Translations under genes and position numbers: made by a program
Assembly (NCBI RefSeq): GCF_015143595.1
Contig: NZ_WYEU01000001.1
Coordinates: 1,178,001 to 1,242,000, forward strand
Reading direction: 5' to 3'
Length of the DNA stretch: 64,000 nucleotides
Origin: Sneathiella sp. P13V-1
GTDB taxonomy: Bacteria > Pseudomonadota > Alphaproteobacteria > Sneathiellales > Sneathiellaceae
Part shown: positions 9,546 to 19,938 of the stretch, piece after piece
Numbering within the stretch: the stretch's first letter is position 1
How the letters are laid out: the number at the start of each line of letters is the position of its first letter
The notes under the pieces: model-generated
Database searches by the model: none
The model's input: only the letters and a program-made list of their open reading frames with translations
Told to the model about the DNA's origin: nothing

Positions 9546-11726
9546 ATGAACGCTCTTTTTGATGTGCAGATTATTCGTGTTCAGCTCCCCATGGCGAAAG
9601 GGGGATGTTACGACTATTCTGTTCCGTCCCATCTGCGGGTCGAAGAAGGTATGTTTGTGAAAGTCCCGTTGGGACCACGAGAAGTTGTAGGTGTGGTTTG
9701 GCAGCTGGAGCCTGAACTGGAAGTGGCCGCGGATCGACTTCGTGACATTATAGAAGTTCTACCAACCCCGGCCTTGCCAGCTGTGGCACGTCAGTTTATC
9801 GAATGGGTCGCCAAATATACGATGCAGGCCCCGGGGCGCATTTTACGGATGAGCATGAGTGTGCCCGATGCGCTCTATCCACCTGTCCCCAAAAAAGGAT
9901 ATCGGCAAACCGGAAAAATGCCTGACCGTTCGACTGCTGCACGTCAACGGGTGTTGAAGGCTTTGGAAGGTGGTATTGCACGCACCATGTCTGAAATCAC
10001 TGAACTTGCCGGTGTCAGCAGTTCTGTCGTGAAAGGACTGGAAGCACAAGGTGTCTTGCGCGCCGAGTTGATGGAGGTGAAATCGGCCTTCAAGACCCCG
10101 AAAGAAATTACCGATAAAGTAGATCTGTCCGAAGATCAGAAAAAAGCCGCTGATCTGATTGTAGGGGATGTGGCAGACGGGACTTTTCAGGTCTCTTTGT
10201 TGGAAGGGGTTACGGGATCAGGTAAAACCGAAGTTTATTTTGAAGGCATCGCCGAATCGTTGCGGCAGGGGAAGCAGGCATTAATTCTCCTGCCGGAAAT
10301 CGCCTTGTCGTCGCAATGGCTCACGCGTTTTGAGGAGCGCTTCGGCGTGAAGCCTGTGGAGTGGCATTCGGATTTGGGATCCGGCGCCCGAAAAAAAGCC
10401 TGGCGGGCTGTGTTGGAAGGGGATGCCAAAGTTGTTGTCGGGGCCCGGTCGGCCCTATTTCTCCCTTTTATCAATTTGGGCTTCATTGTTGTGGACGAGG
10501 AGCATGAGGCTACCTTCAAGCAGGATGAAGGGGTGGCTTATAACGCGCGGGACATGGCCGTGGTACGGGGACAGGTAGGGCATCATCCTGTTATCCTGGC
10601 CTCTGCGACACCCTCACTTGAGACGATTACAAATACCGAAGCAGGTAAATATCGTCATATCCATATGCCGTCGCGATTTGGCGGGGCGTCCCTTCCTGCG
10701 GTGGAACTGATTGATCTGAAGGAGAACAAGCCGGGGGCGCAATGCTGGATTTCAGAACCGTTGGAACAAGCGGTGCGGCAGACATTGGAATCAGGTCAGC
10801 AAGCAATGTTGTTCCTCAACCGCCGTGGATATGCCCCGCTCACATTGTGTGATACCTGCGGTTTCCGACTGCAATGCCCGCATTGCAGTGCTTGGCTCGT
10901 CGAGCATCGGTTGTCACGCCGATTACAATGTCATCATTGTGGGTATAGCGCCAAAATGCCTAAACATTGCCCGGATTGCGAATCTGAGGACAGTTTTAAG
11001 GCTTGTGGCCCGGGAATCGAAAGGCTGACGGAAGAGGCTACCCGACTTTTCCCTGATGCAAGAATCGCCATGGTGGCCAGTGACACCATTACCGGGCCTG
11101 CCGCTGCCGCTGAATTTGTCGATGCCATGAGCGAGGGGCGTATTAATCTGTTGCTCGGGACACAAATAGTGGCGAAAGGCTATCATTTCCCGAACCTGAC
11201 ACTTGTCGGGGTGGTCGATGCTGACCTTGGCCTCGCTGGCGGTGACCTTCGCGCGTCGGAGCGAACCTATCAGCTTTTATCGCAAGTAGCGGGCCGTGCG
11301 GGTCGTGCGGAGCGGCCCGGAAAAGTACTCCTTCAAACACATATGCCAGAACATCCAGTGATGCAGGCACTTGCCTCAGAGGATCAGGAAGCCTTTATCC
11401 GATCTGAAGTGGAGGCGCGTCAAAATGCAGAAATGCCCCCCTTTGGACGGTTGGCATCAGTGATTCTCTCCAGTCCGGATCCTGATTCGCTCAAAAATGT
11501 GATGAGGGAATTATCAAGAAGGGCGCCAGAGGGGCGTGATTTCATGATTATGGGCCCCGCACCGGCACCGCTTTCATTAATAAGAGGGCGTCATCGTTTT
11601 CGTTACCTCTTGAAAGCAAGCCGAAGCACTTCTTTGCAACCGATTTTAAAAAAATGGCTGCAAGGGGTCAAATTGCCATCTAAAACACGCCTTCAGGTGG
11701 ATATTGATCCCTATAATTTCATGTGA
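9546..11726 (+). CDS. priA: Primosomal protein N', replication restart helicase
   Basis: PriA, the 3'-5' superfamily 2 DNA helicase that recognises stalled forks and reloads the replisome. The 726-residue protein starts with the 3'-DNA-binding domain (YDYSVPSHLRVEEGMFVKVP), then has Walker A GVTGSGKTEVY near residue 225, the DEEH box (VVDEEHEATF) near 320, and SATPSLE. The zinc-binding insertion has paired cysteines CDTCGFRLQCPHC, CHHCGY and CPDC (about 430-480). It ends with the helicase motifs GTQIVAKGYHFPNLT and QVAGRAGRAERPG and the C-terminal domain. The ATG has a weak Shine-Dalgarno. It is transcribed toward the atp operon, but a promoter and a hairpin separate the two. Confidence 0.95.
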   Translation: MNALFDVQIIRVQLPMAKGGCYDYSVPSHLRVEEGMFVKVPLGPREVVGVVWQLEPELEVAADRLRDIIEVLPTPALPAVARQFIEWVAKYTMQAPGRILRMSMSVPDALYPPVPKKGYRQTGKMPDRSTAARQRVLKALEGGIARTMSEITELAGVSSSVVKGLEAQGVLRAELMEVKSAFKTPKEITDKVDLSEDQKKAADLIVGDVADGTFQVSLLEGVTGSGKTEVYFEGIAESLRQGKQALILLPEIALSSQWLTRFEERFGVKPVEWHSDLGSGARKKAWRAVLEGDAKVVVGARSALFLPFINLGFIVVDEEHEATFKQDEGVAYNARDMAVVRGQVGHHPVILASATPSLETITNTEAGKYRHIHMPSRFGGASLPAVELIDLKENKPGAQCWISEPLEQAVRQTLESGQQAMLFLNRRGYAPLTLCDTCGFRLQCPHCSAWLVEHRLSRRLQCHHCGYSAKMPKHCPDCESEDSFKACGPGIERLTEEATRLFPDARIAMVASDTITGPAAAAEFVDAMSEGRINLLLGTQIVAKGYHFPNLTLVGVVDADLGLAGGDLRASERTYQLLSQVAGRAGRAERPGKVLLQTHMPEHPVMQALASEDQEAFIRSEVEARQNAEMPPFGRLASVILSSPDPDSLKNVMRELSRRAPEGRDFMIMGPAPAPLSLIRGRHRFRYLLKASRSTSLQPILKKWLQGVKLPSKTRLQVDIDPYNFM

Positions 11727-11795
11727 TGCTGTGCCCAAAAAGTGGCATTCGTGAAAATTTGGTGAATTTTGGGCAATAAACTTAACCAGAGCATA

Positions 11796-11824
11796 TTGCT
11801 TCATGTAAATCCCTGTGCTAATAA
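11796..11824 (+). promoter_or_regulatory. Candidate sigma-70-type promoter of the atp operon
   Basis: A -35-like TTGCTT (11796-11801) and a -10-like TAATAA (11819-11824) are separated by exactly 17 nt. They lie between priA and atpH, about 110 nt upstream of the atpH start, giving a leader of about 100 nt. This is sequence resemblance only. Confidence 0.55.
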
Positions 11825-11890
11825 CCCGATGCCTTGCAAAGGGGGGCTGGAATGGCGGCCTGTCGTGGTGGGGTAATCGAATTTTTCAAT

Positions 11891-11917
11891 TGACGCCTGA
11901 TGCGTCATTTTTTTCAG
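11891..11917 (+). terminator. Attenuator-like hairpin in the atp leader
   Basis: TGACGC pairs perfectly with GCGTCA around a 5-nt loop and is followed at once by seven T residues, ending about 17 nt before the atpH start codon. It could terminate priA read-through, or part of the transcripts from the candidate promoter at 11796-11824. The stem is short (6 bp), so any termination would be partial. Confidence 0.5.
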
Positions 11918-11933
11918 GCTTGGGGATCTTTCC

Positions 11934-12494
11934 TTGTCAGCTGTGAACGCAAAAGTTTCTGGTATCGCTGGCCGCTACGCGACAGCTCTGTTCGAACTTG
12001 CTTCCGATGCGAAGCAATTGGACGCTGTTGCTGCCGATTTGGCCACGATCAAAACATCAATGGAAGAGAGTGCGGATCTCGCACGTCTCATCCGTAGCCC
12101 ACTGGTTAGTCGCGATGATCAGGAGCGTGCCATCTTGGCCGTTCTTGAAATGCTCGGTGTCAGTGATCTGGTTCGTCGCTTTGTCGGGACGGTGGCGCAA
12201 AATCGCCGCTTGTTCGCGCTTGGTGGTATGATTGACGCATTTGGTCGTCTTCTTTCCGCGGAACGCGGTGAGGTGGTCGCCTCTGTAAAATCTGCCAAGA
12301 AGCTCACTCAGAAGCAGTTGGATGCTCTTTCTAAAGAGTTGAAGACAGCCATAGGGAGTGACGTCGCTGTCGAAGCCGAAATTGACGAAAGCCTGATCGG
12401 TGGTCTGGTGGTCAAAGTCGGTTCGCGTATGATCGATAGCTCGATTAGAACCAAACTTCAAAATCTTAAGTTTGCCATGAAAGGGGTTGGGTGA
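11934..12494 (+). CDS. atpH: ATP synthase F1 subunit delta
   Basis: Delta subunit (OSCP homologue) of the F1Fo ATP synthase, linking the top of F1 to the peripheral stalk. The 186-residue protein has the N-terminal helical domain beginning [16 protein letters not shown] and the C-terminal [19 protein letters not shown], typical of the alphaproteobacterial family. The start is unusual: TTG at 11934, preceded by GGGGA at 7-nt spacing, gives the [16 protein letters not shown]-terminus expected for relatives. The next alternative is GTG at 11943, which lacks a good ribosome binding site. The stop overlaps the atpA ATG by one base (TGATG), implying translational coupling. First gene of atpHAGDC. 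Confidence 0.95.
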   Translation: MSAVNAKVSGIAGRYATALFELASDAKQLDAVAADLATIKTSMEESADLARLIRSPLVSRDDQERAILAVLEMLGVSDLVRRFVGTVAQNRRLFALGGMIDAFGRLLSAERGEVVASVKSAKKLTQKQLDALSKELKTAIGSDVAVEAEIDESLIGGLVVKVGSRMIDSSIRTKLQNLKFAMKGVG

Positions 12495-14023
12495 TGGACA
12501 TCCGCGCCGCAGAAATTTCCGAAATTCTTAAACAACAGATTGCGGGCTTTGATACGCAGGCTGAAGTTTCAGAAGTTGGTCAGGTGCTGTCCGTAGGTGA
12601 CGGTGTTGCACGTATTTACGGTCTGGATAACATTCAGGCTGGTGAGATGGTTGAATTCCCAGGTGGAATTAAGGGTCTGGCCCTTAACCTGGAAGCCGAC
12701 AACGTTGGTGCCGTGATCTTCGGTTCCGACCGTGACATTAAAGAAGGTGACACGGTTAAACGTACAGGCGCCATCGTTGAAACACAGGTTGGTAAAGGCC
12801 TGCTTGGTCGTGTTGTTGACGGTCTGGGTAACCCGATCGATGGCAAGGGTCCAATCGAAGGTTCTGAAAACCGCCGTGTTGACGTGAAAGCTCCTGGTAT
12901 CATGCCACGTAAGTCTGTGCATGAGCCAATGATGACCGGCCTGAAATCAGTCGACAGCCTTGTTCCTATTGGACGTGGTCAGCGTGAGCTGATCATTGGC
13001 GACCGTCAGACAGGTAAAACAGCGGTTGCTGTTGACGCCATCCTGAACCAGAAGCCTCTGAATGCCGGTGACGACGAAAGCAAAAAACTTTACTGCGTTT
13101 ATGTTGTTGTTGGTCAGAAACGCTCCACTGTTGCCCAGGTTGTTAAAACTCTGGAGGAAAACGGTGCGATGGAATACTCCATCGTTGTTGCAGCGACTGC
13201 TTCCGACCCGGCTCCTCTTCAGTATCTTGCGCCATTTACTGGTTGTGCGATGGCTGAATACTTCCGTGACAATGGTATGCACTCCCTGATCATTTATGAT
13301 GATCTTTCCAAACAGGCTGTTGCATATCGTCAGATGTCCCTGCTGCTGCGTCGTCCTCCAGGACGTGAAGCTTACCCAGGTGACGTTTTCTATCTTCACT
13401 CTCGTCTGCTGGAACGTTCCGCGAAACTGAACGAAGATAACGGCCTTGGCTCTATGACAGCTCTGCCAGTTATTGAAACTCAGGCTGGTGACGTGTCTGC
13501 CTACATTCCGACAAACGTGATCTCCATTACCGACGGTCAGATCTTCCTGGAAACAGAATTGTTCTATCAGGGTATTCGTCCGGCGATTAACGTGGGTCTG
13601 TCCGTGTCTCGTGTGGGCTCCTCAGCTCAGACAAAAGCCATGAAGCAGGTTGCTGGTACCATTAAACTGGAACTGGCTCAGTATCGTGAGATGGCTGCCT
13701 TTGCTCAGTTCGGTTCTGATCTGGATGCGTCCACTCAGAAACTGCTGGCTCGTGGCGCGCGTTTGACTGAACTGCTGAAACAGCCTCAATACTCTCCATT
13801 GACTATGGAAGAGCAGGTTGTTGTGATCTTCTCCGGCGTGAAAGGCTACCTTGACCGCATCGAAGTTTCACAGGTTGGCGACTTTGAAAAACAGCTGCTG
13901 ACAGAAATGCACGCTAAGCATCAGGATCTGCTCGACACGATCCGTGACGAAGCTGCGTTGTCTGGCGACAGCGAAGAGAAGCTGCACAGCATTCTGGATA
14001 GCTTCACAACCACTTTTGCGTAA
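12494..14023 (+). CDS. atpA: ATP synthase F1 subunit alpha
   Basis: Alpha subunit of the F1 catalytic headpiece, carrying the non-catalytic nucleotide sites. The protein is 509 residues from the ATG at 12494; a GTG 3 nt upstream is in frame but less likely. Visible are the N-terminal beta barrel ([17 protein letters not shown]), Walker [12 protein letters not shown] near residue 170, SIIVYDD-equivalent [17 protein letters not shown] near 265, and the family signature [17 protein letters not shown] near 365. Length and motifs are standard. It is coupled to atpH by a one-base overlap and followed by atpG after 30 nt. Confidence 0.98.
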   Translation: MDIRAAEISEILKQQIAGFDTQAEVSEVGQVLSVGDGVARIYGLDNIQAGEMVEFPGGIKGLALNLEADNVGAVIFGSDRDIKEGDTVKRTGAIVETQVGKGLLGRVVDGLGNPIDGKGPIEGSENRRVDVKAPGIMPRKSVHEPMMTGLKSVDSLVPIGRGQRELIIGDRQTGKTAVAVDAILNQKPLNAGDDESKKLYCVYVVVGQKRSTVAQVVKTLEENGAMEYSIVVAATASDPAPLQYLAPFTGCAMAEYFRDNGMHSLIIYDDLSKQAVAYRQMSLLLRRPPGREAYPGDVFYLHSRLLERSAKLNEDNGLGSMTALPVIETQAGDVSAYIPTNVISITDGQIFLETELFYQGIRPAINVGLSVSRVGSSAQTKAMKQVAGTIKLELAQYREMAAFAQFGSDLDASTQKLLARGARLTELLKQPQYSPLTMEEQVVVIFSGVKGYLDRIEVSQVGDFEKQLLTEMHAKHQDLLDTIRDEAALSGDSEEKLHSILDSFTTTFA

Positions 14024-14053
14024 CCTTTGAGCTTAAAAAGGGGGTAGCCTCGG

Positions 14054-14929
14054 ATGGCGAACCTTAAAGAACTCAAAAATCGGATCACCAGCGTCACCTC
14101 GACGCAGAAAATCACCAAAGCCATGAAAATGGTGGCTGCGGCGAAACTGCGTCACGCTGAAGAAGCTGCAAATGCGGCCCGCCCTTACGCGGAACGCATG
14201 GAAGGCATGATGGTGTCTCTTGCCGCCGGCCTTGAAGGCCGCGAGGGACCACGTCTTCTTCAGGGTAACGGTTCCGATCAGCGTCATCTGCTGATTGTTG
14301 CCACAGGTGAACGCGGTCTCTGCGGTGGCTTTAACAGCTCCATCGCGAAGGCCGCCGCACAGAAAGCTGAAAGCCTGACTGCCCAAGGCAAGGATGTTAA
14401 AATCCTTTGTGTTGGTAAAAAAGGCCGGGACGCTCTGAAGCGCCGCTTTGGTGACAAGATCATTGATCTGGTGGATCTTTCTGGATCCAAGAAAATTGGT
14501 TTTGCGGATGCGCAGCCGATTGCACAACGTGCCCTGTCAATGTTTGACGAAGACGAATATGACGTATGTACAATTTTCTACGCCAAATTCGTTTCTGTTC
14601 TGACACAGGAAGTAACTGAACAGCAGTTGATCCCGGCTTCTATCCCAGAGAAATCTGAGGGTGAAGAAAGCGAAATCGATTATGATTACGAGCCGGAAGA
14701 AGAAGAAATTCTGGCTGATCTGCTGCCACGGAACATCTCTGTGCAGGTCTATAAGGCACTTCTGGAAAATTCTGCGTCTGAGCAGGGTGCCCGGATGAGC
14801 GCTATGGATAACGCGACACGGAATGCCGGTGATATGATCGACCGACTGACCTTGCAATATAACCGTGAGCGTCAGGCTGCGATTACGAGCGAATTGATTG
14901 AAATTATCTCTGGTGCCGAGGCTCTCTAA
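14054..14929 (+). CDS. atpG: ATP synthase F1 subunit gamma
   Basis: Gamma subunit, the rotating central shaft of F1. The 291-residue protein has the conserved N-terminal coiled-coil helix ([23 protein letters not shown], only partly quoted here as [17 protein letters not shown]) and the C-terminal helix [15 protein letters not shown] with [17 protein letters not shown] central segment is strikingly acidic ([17 protein letters not shown], about residues 200-216), as seen in other alphaproteobacterial gamma subunits. The ATG follows AAGGGGG. Position between atpA and atpD is the standard order. Confidence 0.97.
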   Translation: MANLKELKNRITSVTSTQKITKAMKMVAAAKLRHAEEAANAARPYAERMEGMMVSLAAGLEGREGPRLLQGNGSDQRHLLIVATGERGLCGGFNSSIAKAAAQKAESLTAQGKDVKILCVGKKGRDALKRRFGDKIIDLVDLSGSKKIGFADAQPIAQRALSMFDEDEYDVCTIFYAKFVSVLTQEVTEQQLIPASIPEKSEGEESEIDYDYEPEEEEILADLLPRNISVQVYKALLENSASEQGARMSAMDNATRNAGDMIDRLTLQYNRERQAAITSELIEIISGAEAL

Positions 14930-14956
14930 GCCTCGTCCCAGTTTGTTGAAGAATGA

Positions 14957-16405
<1,449 letters not shown>

Positions 16406-16429
16406 CGCGGCCGGTAAGGAGAGCGAAAC

Positions 16430-16831
16430 ATGGCTGATATGGTTACCCTCGATCTGGTGTCACCTGAGAAGCTTTTGCTCTCGGATGCGTATGAAATGGT
16501 TGTTGTGCCAGGCGCTGAAGGCGACTTTGCCGTTATGGCCGGGCACACACCGATTACTTCCACACTGCGCCCTGGCGTTATCGCCATCTTTGAAGGGGAT
16601 GCAGAAAAGGACCGCATTTTTGTAAATGGTGGCTTTGTACAGGTTGCTGACGACAAAATGACTGTTCTTGCTGAGGAAGCCATTCATGTGGCTGATCTGG
16701 ACCTTTCAGATCTCAAGCAGCGCATTCAGGATGCATCCGAAGATATCGAAGATGCGAAAGATGATGAGACGCGTCGCAAGGCGCAGGAAAACAAAGATCA
16801 TCTGGAACAGCTTCTGGAAGCACTGGCATAA
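16430..16831 (+). CDS. atpC: ATP synthase F1 subunit epsilon
   Basis: Epsilon subunit, part of the central stalk and an inhibitor of ATP hydrolysis. The 133-residue protein has the N-terminal beta sandwich with VVVPGAEGDFAVMAGHTP and RPGVIAIFEGD, then FVNGGFVQVADDKMTVLAE, and a C-terminal helical part rich in acidic and basic residues. The ATG follows AAGGAGAG. It is the last gene of the operon, and a textbook terminator follows. The Fo genes (a, c, b, b') are not in this window; in alphaproteobacteria they form a separate operon. Confidence 0.96.
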   Translation: MADMVTLDLVSPEKLLLSDAYEMVVVPGAEGDFAVMAGHTPITSTLRPGVIAIFEGDAEKDRIFVNGGFVQVADDKMTVLAEEAIHVADLDLSDLKQRIQDASEDIEDAKDDETRRKAQENKDHLEQLLEALA

Positions 16832-16847
16832 GCGACTATCAAAAAAT

Positions 16848-16876
16848 TTAAAAAGGGCCTTCGGGCCCTTTTTTTG
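16848..16876 (+). terminator. Intrinsic terminator of atpHAGDC
   Basis: The stem AAAAGGGCC / GGCCCTTTT with a TTCG tetraloop is followed by a T tract, 17 nt after the atpC stop. Confidence 0.92.
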
Positions 16877-16929
16877 TGCCCGTATTGAAAACACGTATTC
16901 AGTTGAAATTATGGTTAATAGATGTACCC

Positions 16930-16958
16930 TTGAGGTAGATTGATGAGTTGCCTAATGA
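16930..16958 (+). promoter_or_regulatory. Candidate promoter of the FAD oxidoreductase gene
   Basis: TTGAGG (16930-16935) and TAATGA (16953-16958) are spaced by 17 nt. The ATG at 16974 would lie within about 10 nt of the expected transcription start, and no Shine-Dalgarno sequence is visible, so the mRNA may be nearly leaderless. Resemblance only. Confidence 0.4.
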
Positions 16959-16973
16959 AACCGGATTATATCA

Positions 16974-18311
16974 ATGTCGACAGCGATTATCGCCGGGGGA
17001 AGTGTCGCCGGACTAACTGCCGCTCAGGCTATTGCAGGCTCATATGACAAGGTTCTTGTTATTGAAGCTGATAGCCGGCCACAAAGCGTAGGGCCGCGTA
17101 AAGGCGTCCCACAGGGACGACATACCCATGGATTGCTTAAAGGGGGAAGTGACGCCCTTACGGAACTTTTTCCAAATCTCCCCGAACAGCTTAAATCCAA
17201 AGGTGCCCCATCTGCCGATTTTTGTCAGGATGTGAAATGGTACCTTAACAAAAGATGGATGCTCGACTTTGAAGGGGGGCTTCCTATTCATTTTCAAACC
17301 CGTCCTCTTTTAGAAGAATGTATTCGGGAGAATGTGGAAAAACTGGAGAATGTAGAAATCCGCTATAGAAGCCGGTATCAGGATTTTCTGTTTGATCCAT
17401 CTTCCAATCGTATTACCGGGGTGAGGATCAAATCATCCGAAGGGGATCTGGAAGATATCGCGGCGGATCTTGTAATCGATGCTATGGGGCGGGGAACACC
17501 CCTACCAAAATGGTTAAGTAGTCACGGGTTTGGTGACGTTCCGGTATCAGAAACGCGGGTGGATCTTGGATATGCAAGCTGCCTGTTGAAATTACCTACT
17601 GACCCGGCCCGTAAGTGGACCAGCTTGTTAATATATCCAACAGGGCCCGACGAGATTAAGGGTTGCACGTTGGTGCGTGTTGAAAATGATACTTGGTTGC
17701 TGACTTTGGCGGGCTATCACAATGACCATCCACCCTCCGATCAGGCGGGGTTTTTGGAATTTGCCAAAAACCTTCCAAAACCAGATGTATATGAAGCCAT
17801 AAAGGAAGCCGAGTTTGTTACGGAAATCAGTCTCCACAAGTTTCCTTCCAGTATTCGTCGCCACTACGACCGCATGGATAACTTCCCAGATGGCATTATC
17901 CCGGTAGGAGATAGTAATGTTAGCCTCAACCCACTATTTGGACAGGGGATGACGGTGGCATTTATGTCCGTTAGAGATCTAAGTCTGTTATTTACGGATG
18001 CTGGGGGAACGGATAGCGCGGCTATTCGCGAAATCCGGACCAAGTTCTTCAAACGTATCAACAAGATTTTCAGCACCCCATGGGATCTGGCAATGGGGCA
18101 GGATTTCAGATATCCGGCAACGGTAGGCATTCCGCCATTCGGTTATCAGATCAAAAACATTCTTAAAGGAATGATTCTCTCTTCTGTCTCAAAATCAATT
18201 ATTAAGAGATTTTATAAAGTTGTACATCTAGTAGAAGAAGAAAAAAGTTTTTACCATCCTGCGCGGGTTCTTCAGGTAGTTTTTACCATGAGATCTCGTG
18301 GTAAGGGGTAA
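16974..18311 (+). CDS. FAD-dependent oxidoreductase / monooxygenase-like protein
   Basis: A 445-residue flavoprotein of the PHBH/geranylgeranyl-reductase-like group. The N-terminal dinucleotide fold has GGSVAGLTAAQAI at residues 8-20 and an acidic end of strand 2 (VIEAD). It is followed by a GPRKGVPQGRHTHGLL motif that recurs in a poorly characterised family of FAD hydroxylases. The second FAD motif is PVGDSNVSLNPLFGQGMTVA near residues 305-324. The substrate is unknown. The gene stands alone between the atp terminator and a histidine kinase and has no obvious partner. Its wording looks somewhat AT-richer at the 3' end than its neighbours, which may indicate acquisition, but this is an impression, not a calculation. 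Confidence 0.75.
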   Translation: MSTAIIAGGSVAGLTAAQAIAGSYDKVLVIEADSRPQSVGPRKGVPQGRHTHGLLKGGSDALTELFPNLPEQLKSKGAPSADFCQDVKWYLNKRWMLDFEGGLPIHFQTRPLLEECIRENVEKLENVEIRYRSRYQDFLFDPSSNRITGVRIKSSEGDLEDIAADLVIDAMGRGTPLPKWLSSHGFGDVPVSETRVDLGYASCLLKLPTDPARKWTSLLIYPTGPDEIKGCTLVRVENDTWLLTLAGYHNDHPPSDQAGFLEFAKNLPKPDVYEAIKEAEFVTEISLHKFPSSIRRHYDRMDNFPDGIIPVGDSNVSLNPLFGQGMTVAFMSVRDLSLLFTDAGGTDSAAIREIRTKFFKRINKIFSTPWDLAMGQDFRYPATVGIPPFGYQIKNILKGMILSSVSKSIIKRFYKVVHLVEEEKSFYHPARVLQVVFTMRSRGKG

Positions 18312-18443
18312 AGTGCTGAAAAACATTCATTTTTCACGGATATTCAAATGGTTTTATGAAAAATATATGCTTTCCCGTATTAGGCTAATATTAACCCAAA
18401 ATTTACACTCCGCCTCCTATGGTACCCTCGCTTGAAATAGAAC

Positions 18444-19904
18444 TTGGATAACTACGTGCAACTTTTGGGTCGCTACGCAACATTGGACTCTTTCGCTGAC
18501 GGAACAGCAATCCGCAGGTTTTCCCTGCGTTTTGTCGATTCTGCGGTTGAGCGTGAATACAATGATGTCGCGATTGCAAAATCTATTGGCGTATTGCGGT
18601 TATCCCTGCTGTCAGCAATGCTGATTTACGCTGCATTCGCGTTATTGGATTATTACATCAGTCCAGATGCGTTTCAGTATGCCATCGCCATACGGTTTAC
18701 CACTACCATTCCTGTGATTATTACCGTCTATTGGCTGTCTTATACAAAATACTATGCGAAGATTGCGCAGGCTGGGGCGGCGCTTTGTATGCTGGTTTCG
18801 GGCCTCAGTATTATCTCAATGACGGCTTTCATGTCAGAGCCTGCAAATTATCTGTATTATGCAGGATTGACGCCACTGATTATCTTCTGCTGCTGTCTTC
18901 CGCCTACGCGGTTTATTTACGCAACGTCCGTAACGGGTTTCCTAATCGCGGCCTATCATGTGTCGGCGGTGATTGTGAACCCAATCCCCGGCCTGATCTT
19001 ACTGGCAAATGATTTCTTCCTGTTGACTGCTGCAGGCATGGGCATTTTTGCGGCCTATTTTCAGGAGTTGGCAGAACGCCGCGATTTTATGAATATGCGG
19101 ATGTTGGATAGCGAACGCAAGAAAAGTGATGATCTGGCAGACAAAGCCCAGTCAGCGAACCATGCTAAATCTGAGTTTTTGGCCATTATGAGTCATGAAC
19201 TGCGCACGCCGCTTAATGCAATTATCGGATTCTCGGAAATCCTTGAAAAAGAAATGTTCGGCCCGCTCGGGACGGAGCAATATAAAGAATATTCGCTGGA
19301 TATTAAGAATAGTGGCCAACACCTGCTTGGGATTATCAACGATATTCTGGATCTATCCAAGGCGGAGGCTGGTAAGCTCAACCTTCAGGAACAGGACCTT
19401 TCGCTGATCACTGTCATCAACTCTTCCTTGCGTGTTGTTCGCGACCGAGCAACAGAAAACGGTATTCGCCTAGCGTTTGATATACCTAAGGATGACATTA
19501 TTCTCTACGCAGATCCGCGGCTTTTATCTCAGGTTTTCCTGAACGTTCTTTCCAATGCCGTGAAATTTACACCTAAAGGCGGAAATGTCAGTATTGATGT
19601 GGATGTCAGTGAGAGCGGAGAGGTTGTCGTCTGCGTCAGGGATACCGGGATCGGAATTGAAGAAGATAATCTTGAAAAGGTCTTTGCTCCCTTTGTTCAG
19701 ATCGAAGGAAGCCTTGCCCGCAACTATGAAGGCACGGGACTGGGTCTTCCCCTTAGCAAGAACGTCATGGAGCTTCATCAGGGCGATATTCGTCTGGAAA
19801 GCCAGTTGGGTATGGGGACGATTGCGTATCTTACCTTCCCTGCCGATAGAAACAGATCAGCGGAGCATATGCCGCAGGAAGATGAACGTCTGCAAGCCTC
19901 CTAA
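18444..19904 (+). CDS. Membrane sensor histidine kinase, DivJ/PleC/PdhS-like
   Basis: A 486-residue histidine kinase. The N-terminal 40 residues are soluble (with FVDSAVEREYNDVAIAKS) and lead into six or so hydrophobic segments (about 50-210). The kinase core has the H-box FLAIMSHELRTPLNAIIGF (His near 250), the N-box FLNVLSNAVKFTPKGG, the G1 box RDTGIGIEEDN and the G2 box GTGLGLPLSKNVMELH. The stretch MFGPLGTEQYKEYSLDIK after the H-box, and HLLGIINDILDLSKAEAGK, match alphaproteobacterial kinases acting on DivK/PleD. Cell-cycle signalling is therefore a reasonable inference. No response regulator is adjacent. The start is uncertain: TTG at 18444 directly follows an in-frame stop, and GTG at 18456 is the alternative; neither has a strong ribosome binding site. 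Confidence 0.8.
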   Translation: MDNYVQLLGRYATLDSFADGTAIRRFSLRFVDSAVEREYNDVAIAKSIGVLRLSLLSAMLIYAAFALLDYYISPDAFQYAIAIRFTTTIPVIITVYWLSYTKYYAKIAQAGAALCMLVSGLSIISMTAFMSEPANYLYYAGLTPLIIFCCCLPPTRFIYATSVTGFLIAAYHVSAVIVNPIPGLILLANDFFLLTAAGMGIFAAYFQELAERRDFMNMRMLDSERKKSDDLADKAQSANHAKSEFLAIMSHELRTPLNAIIGFSEILEKEMFGPLGTEQYKEYSLDIKNSGQHLLGIINDILDLSKAEAGKLNLQEQDLSLITVINSSLRVVRDRATENGIRLAFDIPKDDIILYADPRLLSQVFLNVLSNAVKFTPKGGNVSIDVDVSESGEVVVCVRDTGIGIEEDNLEKVFAPFVQIEGSLARNYEGTGLGLPLSKNVMELHQGDIRLESQLGMGTIAYLTFPADRNRSAEHMPQEDERLQAS

Positions 19905-19905
19905 A

Positions 19906-19938
19906 GAAAAACCCGCTTGGAGAAGCGGGTTTCTTTTT
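19906..19938. terminator. Bidirectional terminator between convergent genes
   Basis: The stem AAACCCGCTT / AAGCGGGTTT has a GGAG loop and T-rich tracts on both strands (TTTCTTTTTT on plus, TTTTTCTTT on minus). It serves the histidine kinase from the left and the PilZ-methyltransferase from the right. Confidence 0.9.
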
